Assembly (NCBI GenBank): GCA_965229115.1
Contig: CBDDIR010000003.1
Location: 2,108,001 to 2,172,000 of the forward strand
Source: UBA7672 sp965229115
GTDB lineage: Bacteria > Pseudomonadota > Alphaproteobacteria > Caulobacterales > Hyphomonadaceae
Reading direction: 5' to 3'
DNA length: 64,000 bases
Shown here: piece by piece, positions 33,822 through 41,875 of the stretch
Layout: the number at the start of each line of letters is the position of its first letter
How positions within the stretch are numbered: the first letter of the stretch is position 1
The notes under the pieces: model-generated
Databases searched by the model: none
What the model saw: only the letters and a program-made list of their open reading frames with translations
What the model was told of the DNA's origin: nothing
Position numbers and translations under genes: made by a program

Positions 33822-34919
33822 CTACTCGCCGCGATCCGAACCGCCGGTGTGGGCGATGCCGAGGCGGTCGTTGCGGCGGCCGCCTTCGAGGATGTTCTGG
33901 AGGCCGTAATTGCCCTCGTGGCAGGCGTATTCGTACACCTTGTCCTCGAGCTTGGTGAGCGGCATCTGGCCCTTCCACACCGAGGTATAGACGGTGGGAT
34001 CGTTGACCTCGAACTCATAGAGGATCTGGTTGTCGGCGATGCGCGTGAAGCGCTCGACGACCTTGCCGTTCTCCGAGATGAAGGCGCCGCCCGAGCGGGG
34101 ATCGAGGTGGCGGGTTTCGACGACGAGCGTGTCGCCATCCCAGGTGGCGGTTGAATCGCCCATCCATTGCGGGACGCTGTCGGGGCGATGCTGGCCGTTG
34201 ATCTTGGCGACGCGCACGTCGTGGATCATCTCCGACATCACCATGAGATGGCTCGGCGTCTGCACGATCTGGAAGTTGTTGTTGTAGAGGTAGTTGCCGA
34301 AGGGCGGGCCATTGGTGCCGATGATGAGGCAGCGTTCCGAGTTACCGCGCTCTTCGGGATTGTCATAGCCGGTGCCGCGACGGCCGCCGAGCATGGAGGC
34401 GCGCAGCTTGCGGCCGTTCTCCGTCATTCCCGGCATCTTGCCGTCCTCAGGGAATGTCAGGAAGGACGAGCGCTTCTCGCCCTTGATGTTGGCGACCGCG
34501 GCGCCGGGATCGGTGTAGGCCACGTCATAGTTGCCGACGCCAGGAAGCGCCTTGCCCTTTTCAGGCGCGCCTTCCTTCGGATCGACATAGGCCTTCTCGG
34601 TTTTCATGCGCACGTTGAACAGCGAGCGGCCTTCGAGCTGGGCGGCCTGCTCTTCGCTGAGGATCAGCGGGTAGCCTTGCGGGCGTTCCATCCGCGAGAC
34701 GGATGCGTTGGTCCAGAAGCCGTGCAGATCCGGCTTGCCATCGGCGGTGCGCGGGGCCTTGAAGTCGCCGGTGAACTGAGCGCCCGATTTCACGACCTGC
34801 GGCACGGCCGGCGCCATCGCGGCGGCTGGAGGCGTGGTCGTTCCCTGCGCCATGGCCAGCGGGGCGAGGATCGCGGCGATGGCCGCACACGATGCGACGG
34901 CGTAAATGCTGGGCTTCAA
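33822..34919 (-). CDS. secreted protein of the PDLxGxWTN/CHEGNY family, paralog 2
   Basis: A 365-residue exported protein with signal peptide MKPSIYAVASCAAIAAILAP, cleaved near AMA-Q. It shares all family motifs with the protein at 2458: GKPDLHGFWTNASVSRMERP, ATWDGDTLVVETRHLD, ERFTRI and a C-terminal YEYACHEGNYGLQNIL. Function unknown. It is divergent from the third full-length copy at 35248, so both promoters lie in the 328 bases between, which hold a perfect dyad at 35022. The location next to two TonB receptors suggests a linked role in using an imported or surface-processed compound. Confidence 0.85.
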   Translation of the reverse strand: MKPSIYAVASCAAIAAILAPLAMAQGTTTPPAAAMAPAVPQVVKSGAQFTGDFKAPRTADGKPDLHGFWTNASVSRMERPQGYPLILSEEQAAQLEGRSLFNVRMKTEKAYVDPKEGAPEKGKALPGVGNYDVAYTDPGAAVANIKGEKRSSFLTFPEDGKMPGMTENGRKLRASMLGGRRGTGYDNPEERGNSERCLIIGTNGPPFGNYLYNNNFQIVQTPSHLMVMSEMIHDVRVAKINGQHRPDSVPQWMGDSTATWDGDTLVVETRHLDPRSGGAFISENGKVVERFTRIADNQILYEFEVNDPTVYTSVWKGQMPLTKLEDKVYEYACHEGNYGLQNILEGGRRNDRLGIAHTGGSDRGE

Positions 34920-35021
34920 GTTTCTCTCCCGGATCGGCGCTTTGCGCTGCTATTTGCCGAGGAGTGTGCCTTCAAACACCCTGCCTGTCATGGCGCCGGG
35001 GCGTTCGCCTTTGCGTGAGGG

Positions 35022-35036
35022 CCTGACACTGACAGG
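35022..35036. promoter_or_regulatory. dyad CCTGACACTGACAGG between divergent secreted paralogs
   Basis: A 15-base dyad of the form CCTGnCAnTGnCAGG in the 328-base region (34920-35247) that separates the genes starting at 34919 (minus) and 35248 (plus). Thirteen of its bases recur, reversed, upstream of TonB receptor 3. It is a candidate operator for a regulator controlling the whole cluster. Nothing else in this region is recognisable. Confidence 0.5.
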
Positions 35037-35247
35037 GCTGGCGGTCGGTCGCTTTGCACACCGGGATGCCGATTAACGCCCATTTGAGCGGACATGACGC
35101 CACATGAAACGGCAGACCTTGTTTCTACGAGCAAGTTTCTGCTGATTTTCGCTACGGTAACGCGATTGGGAGTCAGCCTTTCCCCTCAGTCTTGCTAGAC
35201 GAAGCCATACGACCACGGCGAATGCCGGGCATCAGGGAGAGTTTGCT

Positions 35248-36372
35248 TTGGGAATCCGCAATACAGGACTGTCTGGCGTTGCCTTGCTGGCGATCGCCTT
35301 TGGGGCGAGCGCCGCCTATGCGCAGCAGCGACCGGCCGCTCCGACGCCTGCCGCGCCTCCGTCGGCTGAAGCCGTCGCCGCCGCCAATGCCGAGATTGCC
35401 AAGCCCCGCACCGAGCCGGGCTACAAGGCTCCGCGCCTGGCCATCGGCCAGCCTGACCTGCAGGGCATGTGGACGAATGCGTCGATCACCGCCCTCACCC
35501 GCCCGTCCGAGTTCAACAAGCTGGTGCTCACCGAAGAGGAAGCCCACCACGCCACGGAATCGAACCCGCTGACGGTTCGCCAGCGCACGGACGACGCCGG
35601 CAACAACCTGACCAAGTCGGACGGCAAGGACCTGAACTCGGGCCGCGGCTACAACGCGTTCTGGATCAGCCCGGGCGACGGCTATGGCAATGTCAAAGGC
35701 ACGTTCCGCACCTCGTGGATCGTCGACCCGCCGAACGGCCAGATCCCGATCACGGCCGACGGTCGCAAGCTGCAGGCGGAAATGGCCAAGGGCCTGCCGC
35801 GCGGCGGCTTCAACAACCCGGAAGAGCGCGGCCTTGGCGAGCGCTGCGTGATCTCGTTCGCCGGCCATGCCGGCCCGATCATGAACAACAGCCGGTACTA
35901 CAACGACAACTTCCAGATCGTGCAGTCGCCGGATGCGGTGATGATCCTGCTCGAGATGAACCACGACGCGCGCATCATTCCGCTCGGCAAGAACCTCAAG
36001 CACCGCCCCGCTGAAATGGCGCCGTATATGGGCGACTCGATCGGCTGGTGGGAAGGCGACACGCTGGTCGTCGAGACCGTGCACTTCAACAACGCGCAGG
36101 TCGCGATGGGTCGCGTGCCGCTGTCGAAGGATGGCAAGCTGATCGAGCGCTTCACCCGCTATAATGACAAGCAGGTGCTGTACGAGTTCGAGGTCAACGA
36201 TCCTGCGATCTACAGCCAGGTGTGGAAGGGCGAAATGTCGTTCAACCCGTCGCAGGGCATCTACGAATACGCCTGCCATGAGGGCAACTACGCCATGCAC
36301 GGCATCCTGTCGGGCGCGCGCGTGAACGAAGCCGAGGGCAAGGACGTGGGCGACGGTCGCCAGGGCGAATAG
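35248..36372 (+). CDS. secreted protein of the PDLxGxWTN/CHEGNY family, paralog 3
   Basis: A 374-residue exported protein starting at a TTG with AGGGAGAG upstream. The signal peptide is MGIRNTGLSGVALLAIAFGA with cleavage at AYA-Q. Family motifs: GQPDLQGMWTNASITALTRP, GWWEGDTLVVETVHFN, ERFTRY, and YEYACHEGNYAMHGILSGAR. A GYxAPRLA-type region (GYKAPRLAIGQPDL) matches paralog 1. Codon use is strongly C- and G-ending, consistent with good expression. It is transcribed away from paralog 2 and ends in a clean intrinsic terminator. Function unknown. Confidence 0.85.
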   Translation: MGIRNTGLSGVALLAIAFGASAAYAQQRPAAPTPAAPPSAEAVAAANAEIAKPRTEPGYKAPRLAIGQPDLQGMWTNASITALTRPSEFNKLVLTEEEAHHATESNPLTVRQRTDDAGNNLTKSDGKDLNSGRGYNAFWISPGDGYGNVKGTFRTSWIVDPPNGQIPITADGRKLQAEMAKGLPRGGFNNPEERGLGERCVISFAGHAGPIMNNSRYYNDNFQIVQSPDAVMILLEMNHDARIIPLGKNLKHRPAEMAPYMGDSIGWWEGDTLVVETVHFNNAQVAMGRVPLSKDGKLIERFTRYNDKQVLYEFEVNDPAIYSQVWKGEMSFNPSQGIYEYACHEGNYAMHGILSGARVNEAEGKDVGDGRQGE

Positions 36373-36394
36373 ATCGCTCGAACGGACAAAGAAT

Positions 36395-36428
36395 AAGGGC
36401 GGCCGGCGCATGCCAGCCGCCCTTTTTT
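36395..36428 (+). terminator. intrinsic terminator after secreted paralog 3
   Basis: AAGGGCGGC (36395-36403) pairs with GCCGCCCTT (36416-36424) and is followed by a run of T residues. It sits between convergent genes ending at 36372 and 36450, so it may serve both. Confidence 0.9.
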
Positions 36429-36449
36429 ATTGCGCGCCGGGATCGGCCG

Positions 36450-36632
36450 TTAGGCCATTTTCGCCGAGACTTTGGTGAAGGTGGTGTTGGCGTTCTTGCC
36501 GAGGGCGGTGACGCCGCCGATGACGGCGACGGCGATCAGAGCAGCGATGAGGCCGTACTCGATGGCGGTTGCGCCGCTCTTGCAGGCTGCGAAGGATTTG
36601 CTGGTCGCGATACGCTTGATGAACTGTTGCAT
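36450..36632 (-). CDS. Flp/Fap family type IVb pilin
   Basis: A 60-residue prepilin. A short basic leader is followed by the Flp cleavage and assembly region, SGATAIEYGLIAALIAVAVI, with the conserved glycine, Glu+5 and Tyr+6 of Flp pilins. The mature protein forms Tad pili for surface attachment. Leader length is shorter from the ATG at 36632 (MQQF) than from 36689, and is the usual size. No cpa or tad assembly genes are in the window, so this is an isolated pilin gene that depends on machinery elsewhere. Confidence 0.9.
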   Translation of the reverse strand: MQQFIKRIATSKSFAACKSGATAIEYGLIAALIAVAVIGGVTALGKNANTTFTKVSAKMA

Positions 36633-36900
36633 GGTCTTAGCCCCGGGTTGGCACGCTGGCCCCCACCGGGCCGCCTTTCGGAACACCATGCACGGATAGT
36701 GATAATTTCTTGGGGTGGGACGTTCATGAAATTCAACCGATTAACCTAGAGTACTAGGGGCAAACCCGGGGGCTTAGCTGCGGCAAAGCTGTCATTCGCA
36801 GCCGCCCTGCCCGCCGCGCCAATCGTGGCGAAAGCGCCGTGTTTGGCGGCTCGGTGCTGCGCGACGCAGCAGTTACGCATCGGAATTGGGCGAGCCTGCC

Positions 36901-37254
36901 ATGTTCGAAACGGTTCCATCGCGCGCGGCGATGTTACTGCCTGATGGATGGGAGCCGGGTGGAGGGACGTGCGTTGAGTTCGTGGTGAAGGAGCAATGCA
37001 TGTCTATGATCACGGGCCGAGTTGCCGGGAAGCTCATCAAGGTCGAGGACCACGCTCACTGGAAGAATGTGGAGCTGATGTCCTGCGTCGTCGTCGGCGG
37101 GCCGGCGGTGCGCTTCGACGAGTTCGAGAGCGTCGCATTCATGAACTGCGTGTTCCTGTATGACGGCATGGAAGTCGAAGGCCGAGAGTGGCTTTCGTTC
37201 ATGAGCATGGAGCGCATGCGTGCGCCGATGCGGGCGCCGCGTCGTCCTAACTAG
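36901..37254 (+). CDS. small protein of unknown function
   Basis: A 117-residue cytoplasmic-looking protein from the ATG at 36901. I do not recognise a family. It has no signal peptide or membrane segment and is rich in Met and Glu, with alternating hydrophobic strands (VELMSCVVVGGPAVRF, VAFMNCVFLYDG) that suggest a small beta fold. It lies alone between Flp pilin and epmB. Reasonable codon use and a frame open over the whole length support it as real. Its likely terminator lies inside the convergent epmB gene. Confidence 0.55.
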   Translation: MFETVPSRAAMLLPDGWEPGGGTCVEFVVKEQCMSMITGRVAGKLIKVEDHAHWKNVELMSCVVVGGPAVRFDEFESVAFMNCVFLYDGMEVEGREWLSFMSMERMRAPMRAPRRPN

Positions 37255-37263
37255 ATTGGAAGT

Positions 37264-38331
37264 TCAGATGCCGGCGTAGTCACGCCAGGCGCCATCACGG
37301 CCGCGCAAACGTGTGCGGCCGTTTTCGGTTTCGACATCTGCAGGTGACGCGAGGGCTTTCGAAACGCCGCCGGGAATGTCGATGACATAGTGGGGTTGCG
37401 CGAGACCGGAGACGCGGTCGCGCATCTGGCGGACGAGATCCTGCCCCTGCTCTACCGTGGTGCGGAAATGTGATGTGCCGGGGGCGAGGTCTGCGTGGTG
37501 CAGATAGTAGGGCTTGATGCGCAGCTCGACAAAGGCGCGCATGAGCTGTTCCAGCGTCTCGATGTCGTCGTTGACGCCTTTCAGGAGAACCGTCTGGCTG
37601 AGCAGCGGGATGCCGGCGTCTATGAGGCGGGCGCAGGCGGCGCGGGCGGCGGGCGATAGTTCCTGCGAATGGTTGCAGTGGACGGCGACATAGACCGCTT
37701 TCGAGGATGAGCGGATCGCCTGGACGAAATCATCGGTGATGCGCTCGGGGTCTGCGACCGGCATGCGGGTGTGCCAGCGGATGACCTTCACATGCGGGAT
37801 GGCTTCGAGTTCGCGCGTGAGAGCGGCGGCGCGGCGGGCCGACAGCATGAAGGGGTCGCCACCAGTGATGATGACTTCCCAGATTTCAGAATGCTCGCGG
37901 ATATAGGCGAGCGCGGCGGTGAGTTCGGCGGGCGAGAGATTGCCGTCCTTGTCCGGGCCGACCATTTCGCGGCGGAAGCAGAAGCGGCAATAGACCGGGC
38001 AGACCGAGACGGCCTTCAGCAGCACGCGATCGGGATAGCGGTGGACGATGCCTTCGACGGGCTCGTGCGTCTTGTCGCCGATGGGATCGGGCAGCTCTTC
38101 GGGCTGCATGTCGAGTTCGGCGCGCGAGGGCACGAACTGGCGGGCGATGGGATCGTTGGCGGCGTCGCGATCGATCAGGGCGGCGAGCGCGGGCGTGATG
38201 GCGGTGGCGTAGGCGGCGGTGACGTCTGCGAGTTGCTGCGCCTCGCCAGGTGTAACGAGACCTGCGGCGGCGAGATCGCCTGCGGTGCGCAGCGTTCTGG
38301 CGGCTTGGTTAAGGTGAACAAGTCGGGTCAA
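37264..38331 (-). CDS. epmB: EF-P (R)-beta-lysine pathway 2,3-aminomutase EpmB
   Basis: A 355-residue radical SAM enzyme that converts L-alpha-lysine to (R)-beta-lysine, the group then attached to elongation factor P. The cluster motif CPVYCRFCF has Cys111, Cys115 and Cys118. The short N-terminus, lacking the long C-terminal oligomer region of clostridial lysine 2,3-aminomutase, and the TGGDPFML and YYLHHADLAPGTSHFR motifs fit EpmB (YjeK). It begins with TTG. Two unrelated small genes separate it from epmA on the same strand, and efp is divergent beyond, which supports the identification. Confidence 0.93.
   Translation of the reverse strand: MTRLVHLNQAARTLRTAGDLAAAGLVTPGEAQQLADVTAAYATAITPALAALIDRDAANDPIARQFVPSRAELDMQPEELPDPIGDKTHEPVEGIVHRYPDRVLLKAVSVCPVYCRFCFRREMVGPDKDGNLSPAELTAALAYIREHSEIWEVIITGGDPFMLSARRAAALTRELEAIPHVKVIRWHTRMPVADPERITDDFVQAIRSSSKAVYVAVHCNHSQELSPAARAACARLIDAGIPLLSQTVLLKGVNDDIETLEQLMRAFVELRIKPYYLHHADLAPGTSHFRTTVEQGQDLVRQMRDRVSGLAQPHYVIDIPGGVSKALASPADVETENGRTRLRGRDGAWRDYAGI
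37297..37325 (+). terminator. hairpin with T run inside the end of epmB
   Basis: ACGGCCGC (37297-37304) pairs with GCGGCCGT (37315-37322), followed on the plus strand by TTT. It lies 43 bases beyond the stop of the small gene at 36901-37254 but within the epmB coding sequence on the other strand. It could end the plus-strand transcript. Confidence 0.45.
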
Positions 38332-38363
38332 AGGGGCCTCTATGCGGGGCCTCTATCGCGCCC

Positions 38364-38786
38364 TCAGCTCTGCCTGTCCAGCAGCATGCCCAGATCCTCG
38401 ACCGCCTTGGCGGCGCGCTCGTCCACGCCCTGTTCGCGCAGGATGCTGGCGAAAAGCTGGCTGGCGCGCGGGGCGGTGTCGCACTCGGACACGGCGTCGC
38501 GGAGTTCGGGCCAGAGATCGTTCATGAAATCGGACGCCAGGGTGAGCATGCCGCCGGCGGCCAGCAGCATCATGGGGATGCCGCCGGAGGTGTCGAGGCC
38601 GCCCATGCCGGAGAAGATGGCGCTGCTGTTGCGGGCGTCGTTGAACTCTTTCTGGTGGTCTTTCACGAACCGGGAGACGAACCGTTCGGTCTTCCAGTGC
38701 ACCCATTCGGATGTGCAGGGCTTGGGCGTCGAGGCGCAGCTGGCGAAGACTGGCAGGCAGGCCAGCGCGAGGGCGGCGATGCGCAT
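38364..38786 (-). CDS. small lipoprotein of unknown function
   Basis: A 140-residue protein. MRIAALALACLPVFASC ends in a lipobox (VFASC), so it is an outer- or inner-membrane-anchored lipoprotein. The remainder is helical, with a Gly/Met-rich hydrophobic stretch near residue 80 (GGIPMMLLAAGGMLTLASDF) that might insert in a membrane. No family recognised. It is the gene before epmB on the same strand, 32 bases away, and follows a Nudix gene. A link to EF-P is not implied by sequence. Confidence 0.7.
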   Translation of the reverse strand: MRIAALALACLPVFASCASTPKPCTSEWVHWKTERFVSRFVKDHQKEFNDARNSSAIFSGMGGLDTSGGIPMMLLAAGGMLTLASDFMNDLWPELRDAVSECDTAPRASQLFASILREQGVDERAAKAVEDLGMLLDRQS

Positions 38787-38834
38787 GCGAATATGGTGGG
38801 CCATGGGTGATCCCTGCTCTGCTTCCCGTGCAAG

Positions 38835-39284
38835 CTAGGGCGAGCCGAGGCGATCCAGCAAGCCCGCAAGGTCTTCCGGATACACTGGATCGGTGGTGGA
38901 ACGCAGCGCGTCACACGTCCACCAGCGATGTTCGACCATGATGTTGCGCTCATGGTCGGTCCAGCCATCGCGGGAGAGCGTGTTGTGGGCGACGCGGATG
39001 TGGAAGTAGCGCTCGTCGACCATTGTCTCGATGCCGTCAGACCACATCATCGGGAAGCTGCGGGTGAGGACGATCGGGCCGACCGCATTGATGGTGTGGC
39101 CGGTTTCTTCCCAGAGTTCGCGGATGGCGGTTTGTTCAAAGGTCTCGCCGGGTTCGACGCCGCCGCCGGGCGTGGCCCAGTAGTCAGCGCCGGCGAGCGC
39201 GCCCGTGGTGAAGACAAAGCGGAAGAGGAGGACGCTGTCCTGCGGATCGACGATCAGCAGGCGGGCGGATGGACGCAAGCGCAT
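38835..39284 (-). CDS. Nudix hydrolase
   Basis: A 149-residue protein that carries the Nudix box GGGVEPGETFEQTAIRELWEETG, spanning about 23 residues from residue 41, with the metal-binding REXXEE. It would hydrolyse a nucleoside diphosphate linked to another group. The ATG at 39284 follows the epmA stop codon (39288-39286) after a single base, so it is translationally tied to epmA. An in-frame start further up (39317) would lie inside epmA and is less likely. The substrate is unknown. Confidence 0.88.
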   Translation of the reverse strand: MRLRPSARLLIVDPQDSVLLFRFVFTTGALAGADYWATPGGGVEPGETFEQTAIRELWEETGHTINAVGPIVLTRSFPMMWSDGIETMVDERYFHIRVAHNTLSRDGWTDHERNIMVEHRWWTCDALRSTTDPVYPEDLAGLLDRLGSP

Positions 39285-39285
39285 G

Positions 39286-40353
39286 TCAGACAGGCGGCGT
39301 CCAGAGGACGTCGGCAATGCGGCGGGCGCCGGTGGCGAGCATGACGAGGCGGTCGAAGCCGAGGGCGACGCCGCTGGCTGGCGGCATGTGGGCTAGCGCT
39401 GCGAGGAATTCCTCGTCGAGCGGGTAGCGGTCGCCATAGGTGGCTTGTTTCACATCCATCTCGGCTTCGAAGCGGCGGCGTTGTTCGGCGGGGTCGGTGA
39501 GTTCGCCGAAGCCGTTGGCGAGCTCCACGCCGCAGGCATAGAGCTCGAAGCGCTCGGCATAGCGCGGGTCGCGAGGCACGGGGCGCGCGAGGGCGGCTTC
39601 TTCGGACGGGTATTCGCAGAGGATGGTGAGCCAGCCCTGCCCCAGCTTGGGCTCGATGCGTTCGACGAGGATGCGGCTGAAGAGATCCGACCAGCTGTCT
39701 TCGGCGGAGGTGCGGACGCCGATGGCCTGGGCTGCGCGGGCGAGCGCGCGGGCGTCGCCGAAGGTGGCTTCGAGGTCGATCTCGGCATGGCGCTGAAAGG
39801 CTTCGGCTACGGGGAGGCGTTCGGGCTCGGGTTGGGGGTCGCAGGACTGGCCGCGCCATTCGAGGGCATCGCGTTTGGTCTGTTCCAGGGCCAGGCGGCA
39901 GAGAGCGACGCAATCGGCCATCACGGCGGTGTAGGGCTCGCCCGAGCGATACCATTCCAGCATCGTGAACTCGGAGGAATGGAGCGGGCCTGCCTCTCCA
40001 TTCCGATAGACGCGGGCGTAATCGAAGATCTTCGTCTCGCCGGCCGCGAGCAGTTTCTTGGCGGCGAACTCCGGCGACGTGTGCAGGTAGTACGGGCGGC
40101 GATCGCCGTTTTCGCCGACCCAATCGGTGCGAAAACCGTGCAGATGAGCTTCATTCCCCGGCGACACCTGGAGCGCTCCGCACTCCACTTCCGTGAAGCC
40201 ATGGGAGCGGAACCAGGACCGGGAGGCATCCCTGATCTTGCCCCGCCCCTCCAGGAAGGGGCGGCGGTCCGCGTGAGAATCCCTGTTCCACCAAGGCTTT
40301 GTGTCGGGCAACCGGCGCTCCAATAGCCGCAGAAAGCCGGGCTTGGCCGTCAC
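39286..40353 (-). CDS. epmA: elongation factor P--(R)-beta-lysine ligase EpmA (GenX/PoxA)
   Basis: A 355-residue class II lysyl-tRNA synthetase-like enzyme without the anticodon domain. It adenylates beta-lysine and attaches it to a conserved lysine of EF-P. Motif 1-like VECGALQVSPGNEAHLHGF, motif 2 KIFDYARVYRNGEAGPLHSSEFTMLEWYR and the C-terminal motif 3 ASGVALGFDRLVMLATG are present. The length matches GenX rather than full LysRS. It lies 90 bases from divergent efp and upstream of the Nudix, lipoprotein and epmB genes. Confidence 0.94.
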   Translation of the reverse strand: MTAKPGFLRLLERRLPDTKPWWNRDSHADRRPFLEGRGKIRDASRSWFRSHGFTEVECGALQVSPGNEAHLHGFRTDWVGENGDRRPYYLHTSPEFAAKKLLAAGETKIFDYARVYRNGEAGPLHSSEFTMLEWYRSGEPYTAVMADCVALCRLALEQTKRDALEWRGQSCDPQPEPERLPVAEAFQRHAEIDLEATFGDARALARAAQAIGVRTSAEDSWSDLFSRILVERIEPKLGQGWLTILCEYPSEEAALARPVPRDPRYAERFELYACGVELANGFGELTDPAEQRRRFEAEMDVKQATYGDRYPLDEEFLAALAHMPPASGVALGFDRLVMLATGARRIADVLWTPPV

Positions 40354-40443
40354 GGCGGGGCATTGTATGACCGCGCCGCTTCAACAGTTTCCCAGCGACC
40401 GAGTCATACTCCGTCGCCACTTCAAAGATAAAGGCGGCTTATC

Positions 40444-41016
40444 GTGGTTAAAGTCATCGCCAGCGACGTGCGCAAAGGCAATGTGCTCGAGAAGGAAGAC
40501 GGCCAGCTCTATACGGTCCTCAAGGCTGAAACCTATCGCCCGGGCAAAGGCACGCCGACCGCGACGATCGACATGCGCCGCATCTCCGACGGCGTGAAAG
40601 TGGTCGACACCTACAAGACGACCGACCAGCTCGAGCTCGCCTTCGTCGAAGAGGTGAAGCACCAGTTCCTCTACAAGGACGGCGAGCTGTACGTGTTCAT
40701 GAACCCGACCAACTACGAGCAGGTCATGGTTCCGGCCGCGATGCTGGGCGATGACGCAGCCTATCTCGGCGAGAACATGGACTGCGACCTGCTGATGTTC
40801 GATGGCCGCCCGGTGGCGATCAAGCTTCCCCAGCGCGTGACGCTCGAGATCGTCGAGACCGAGCCGGTCGTGAAGGGCCAAACGGCGTCGAGCTCGTACA
40901 AGCCGGCCAAGATGTCGAACGGCATCCGCGTGATGGTGCCGCCGCACATCGGCACGGGCACGCGCATCATCGTGTCGACGGAAGACGGCGCCTACGTCGA
41001 ACGCGCCAAGGACTAG
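40444..41016 (+). CDS. efp: elongation factor P
   Basis: A 190-residue three-domain protein that relieves ribosome stalling at polyproline. It starts at GTG with AAGGCGG upstream. The loop YRPGKGTPTA carries Lys35, the position equivalent to Lys34 of E. coli that receives beta-lysine; a lysine there fits the EpmA/EpmB system. The central OB domain ends near MDCDLLMFDG and the C-terminal domain has the family end GIRVMVPPHIGTGTRIIVSTEDGAYVER. It is divergent from epmA across 90 bases. Confidence 0.97.
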   Translation: MVKVIASDVRKGNVLEKEDGQLYTVLKAETYRPGKGTPTATIDMRRISDGVKVVDTYKTTDQLELAFVEEVKHQFLYKDGELYVFMNPTNYEQVMVPAAMLGDDAAYLGENMDCDLLMFDGRPVAIKLPQRVTLEIVETEPVVKGQTASSSYKPAKMSNGIRVMVPPHIGTGTRIIVSTEDGAYVERAKD

Positions 41017-41028
41017 GTTTCGGAATTA

Positions 41029-41060
41029 TCCGGGGAGCGACGCCTTCGCGCCTCCCCGGA
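41029..41060. terminator. hairpin between convergent efp and yceI-like genes
   Basis: TCCGGGGAG (41029-41037) pairs with CTCCCCGGA (41052-41060). It lies 13 bases after the efp stop and 15 before the end of the convergent gene. There is no long T run. Confidence 0.7.
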
Positions 41061-41075
41061 CACTTTCGCGCCGCG

Positions 41076-41795
41076 TTATTGCTTGGGCGCGTCGGCCATG
41101 GGCGGGCCAGTCAATTCCGCCTCGATCGCAATCGTGACATCGTCGCTGACACCCATCGTCGATCCCGGCGCGGGAACGCCCGTGGTCATGCCGAAGTCTG
41201 CGCGCTTGAGCGATCCTTTGGCGGAGAAGCCGAGGCGGGCGTGAGGATCCTGCGGGATGCCCTTCCAGCCGCCGTTGAATGTCATCGCCAGCGTGACCGG
41301 CTTGGTGACGCCGCGCAGGGTGAAATCGCCCGTAACATCAGCGGTGTTGGGGCCGGTCATGGCGATGCTGGTCGACTTGAAGGTCATCTGCGGGAACGCC
41401 TTCGTGCTGAGCCAGGGCTCGCTGCTGAGTTCGTCGATGAAGCCGGCGGGCGGCGACGGGATGCTGAGCGAGGTCGGGTCGACCGTTGCCGAGAGTTGCG
41501 CTGCGCCCGGATTAGCGGGGTCGAGCTTCAGGTCTGCGGTGAAGCGGGTGAACTGGCCGGTGTAGTGCGAGAAGCCGAGATGGTTGACCGTGAAGATGAG
41601 CGTCGCGTGCGACGGGTCGATCTTGTAGTCGCCGGCTGGCAGGCCTTCGATGGAGGGTGCTGCTGCGGCTGGCGCAGGGGCCGCGGCTTCGGTCGCGGGC
41701 GCTGCAGGAGCGGCTGCCGGTTCGACCGGCTTTTCCGAACAGGCGGCGAATGCCAGCGCGGCCATGGCGGCGGCGCCCATGAACTTCGAACCCAT
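41076..41795 (-). CDS. YceI-like lipoprotein
   Basis: A 239-residue lipoprotein. MGSKFMGAAAMAALAFAAC gives a lipobox ending at Cys19. An Ala/Pro-rich linker follows, then a YceI lipocalin-like domain (from about residue 60) with GDYKIDPSHATLIFTVNHLGFSHYTGQF and VTGDFTLRGVTKPVTLAMTF. YceI proteins bind isoprenoid-type lipids or quinones in a hydrophobic barrel. The start at 41795 has GGAGGG at ideal spacing, so the frame to 41861 is not used. It may act as a periplasmic quinone or lipid carrier; no partner gene is adjacent. Confidence 0.9.
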   Translation of the reverse strand: MGSKFMGAAAMAALAFAACSEKPVEPAAAPAAPATEAAAPAPAAAAPSIEGLPAGDYKIDPSHATLIFTVNHLGFSHYTGQFTRFTADLKLDPANPGAAQLSATVDPTSLSIPSPPAGFIDELSSEPWLSTKAFPQMTFKSTSIAMTGPNTADVTGDFTLRGVTKPVTLAMTFNGGWKGIPQDPHARLGFSAKGSLKRADFGMTTGVPAPGSTMGVSDDVTIAIEAELTGPPMADAPKQ

Positions 41796-41875
41796 ACGTC
41801 CCTCCAACGTTATGCCTGACAGGCTACCTGCTGAAATTCGTGCGATTGGGCGGAAGGTCAACGGGCGACGGGCGG

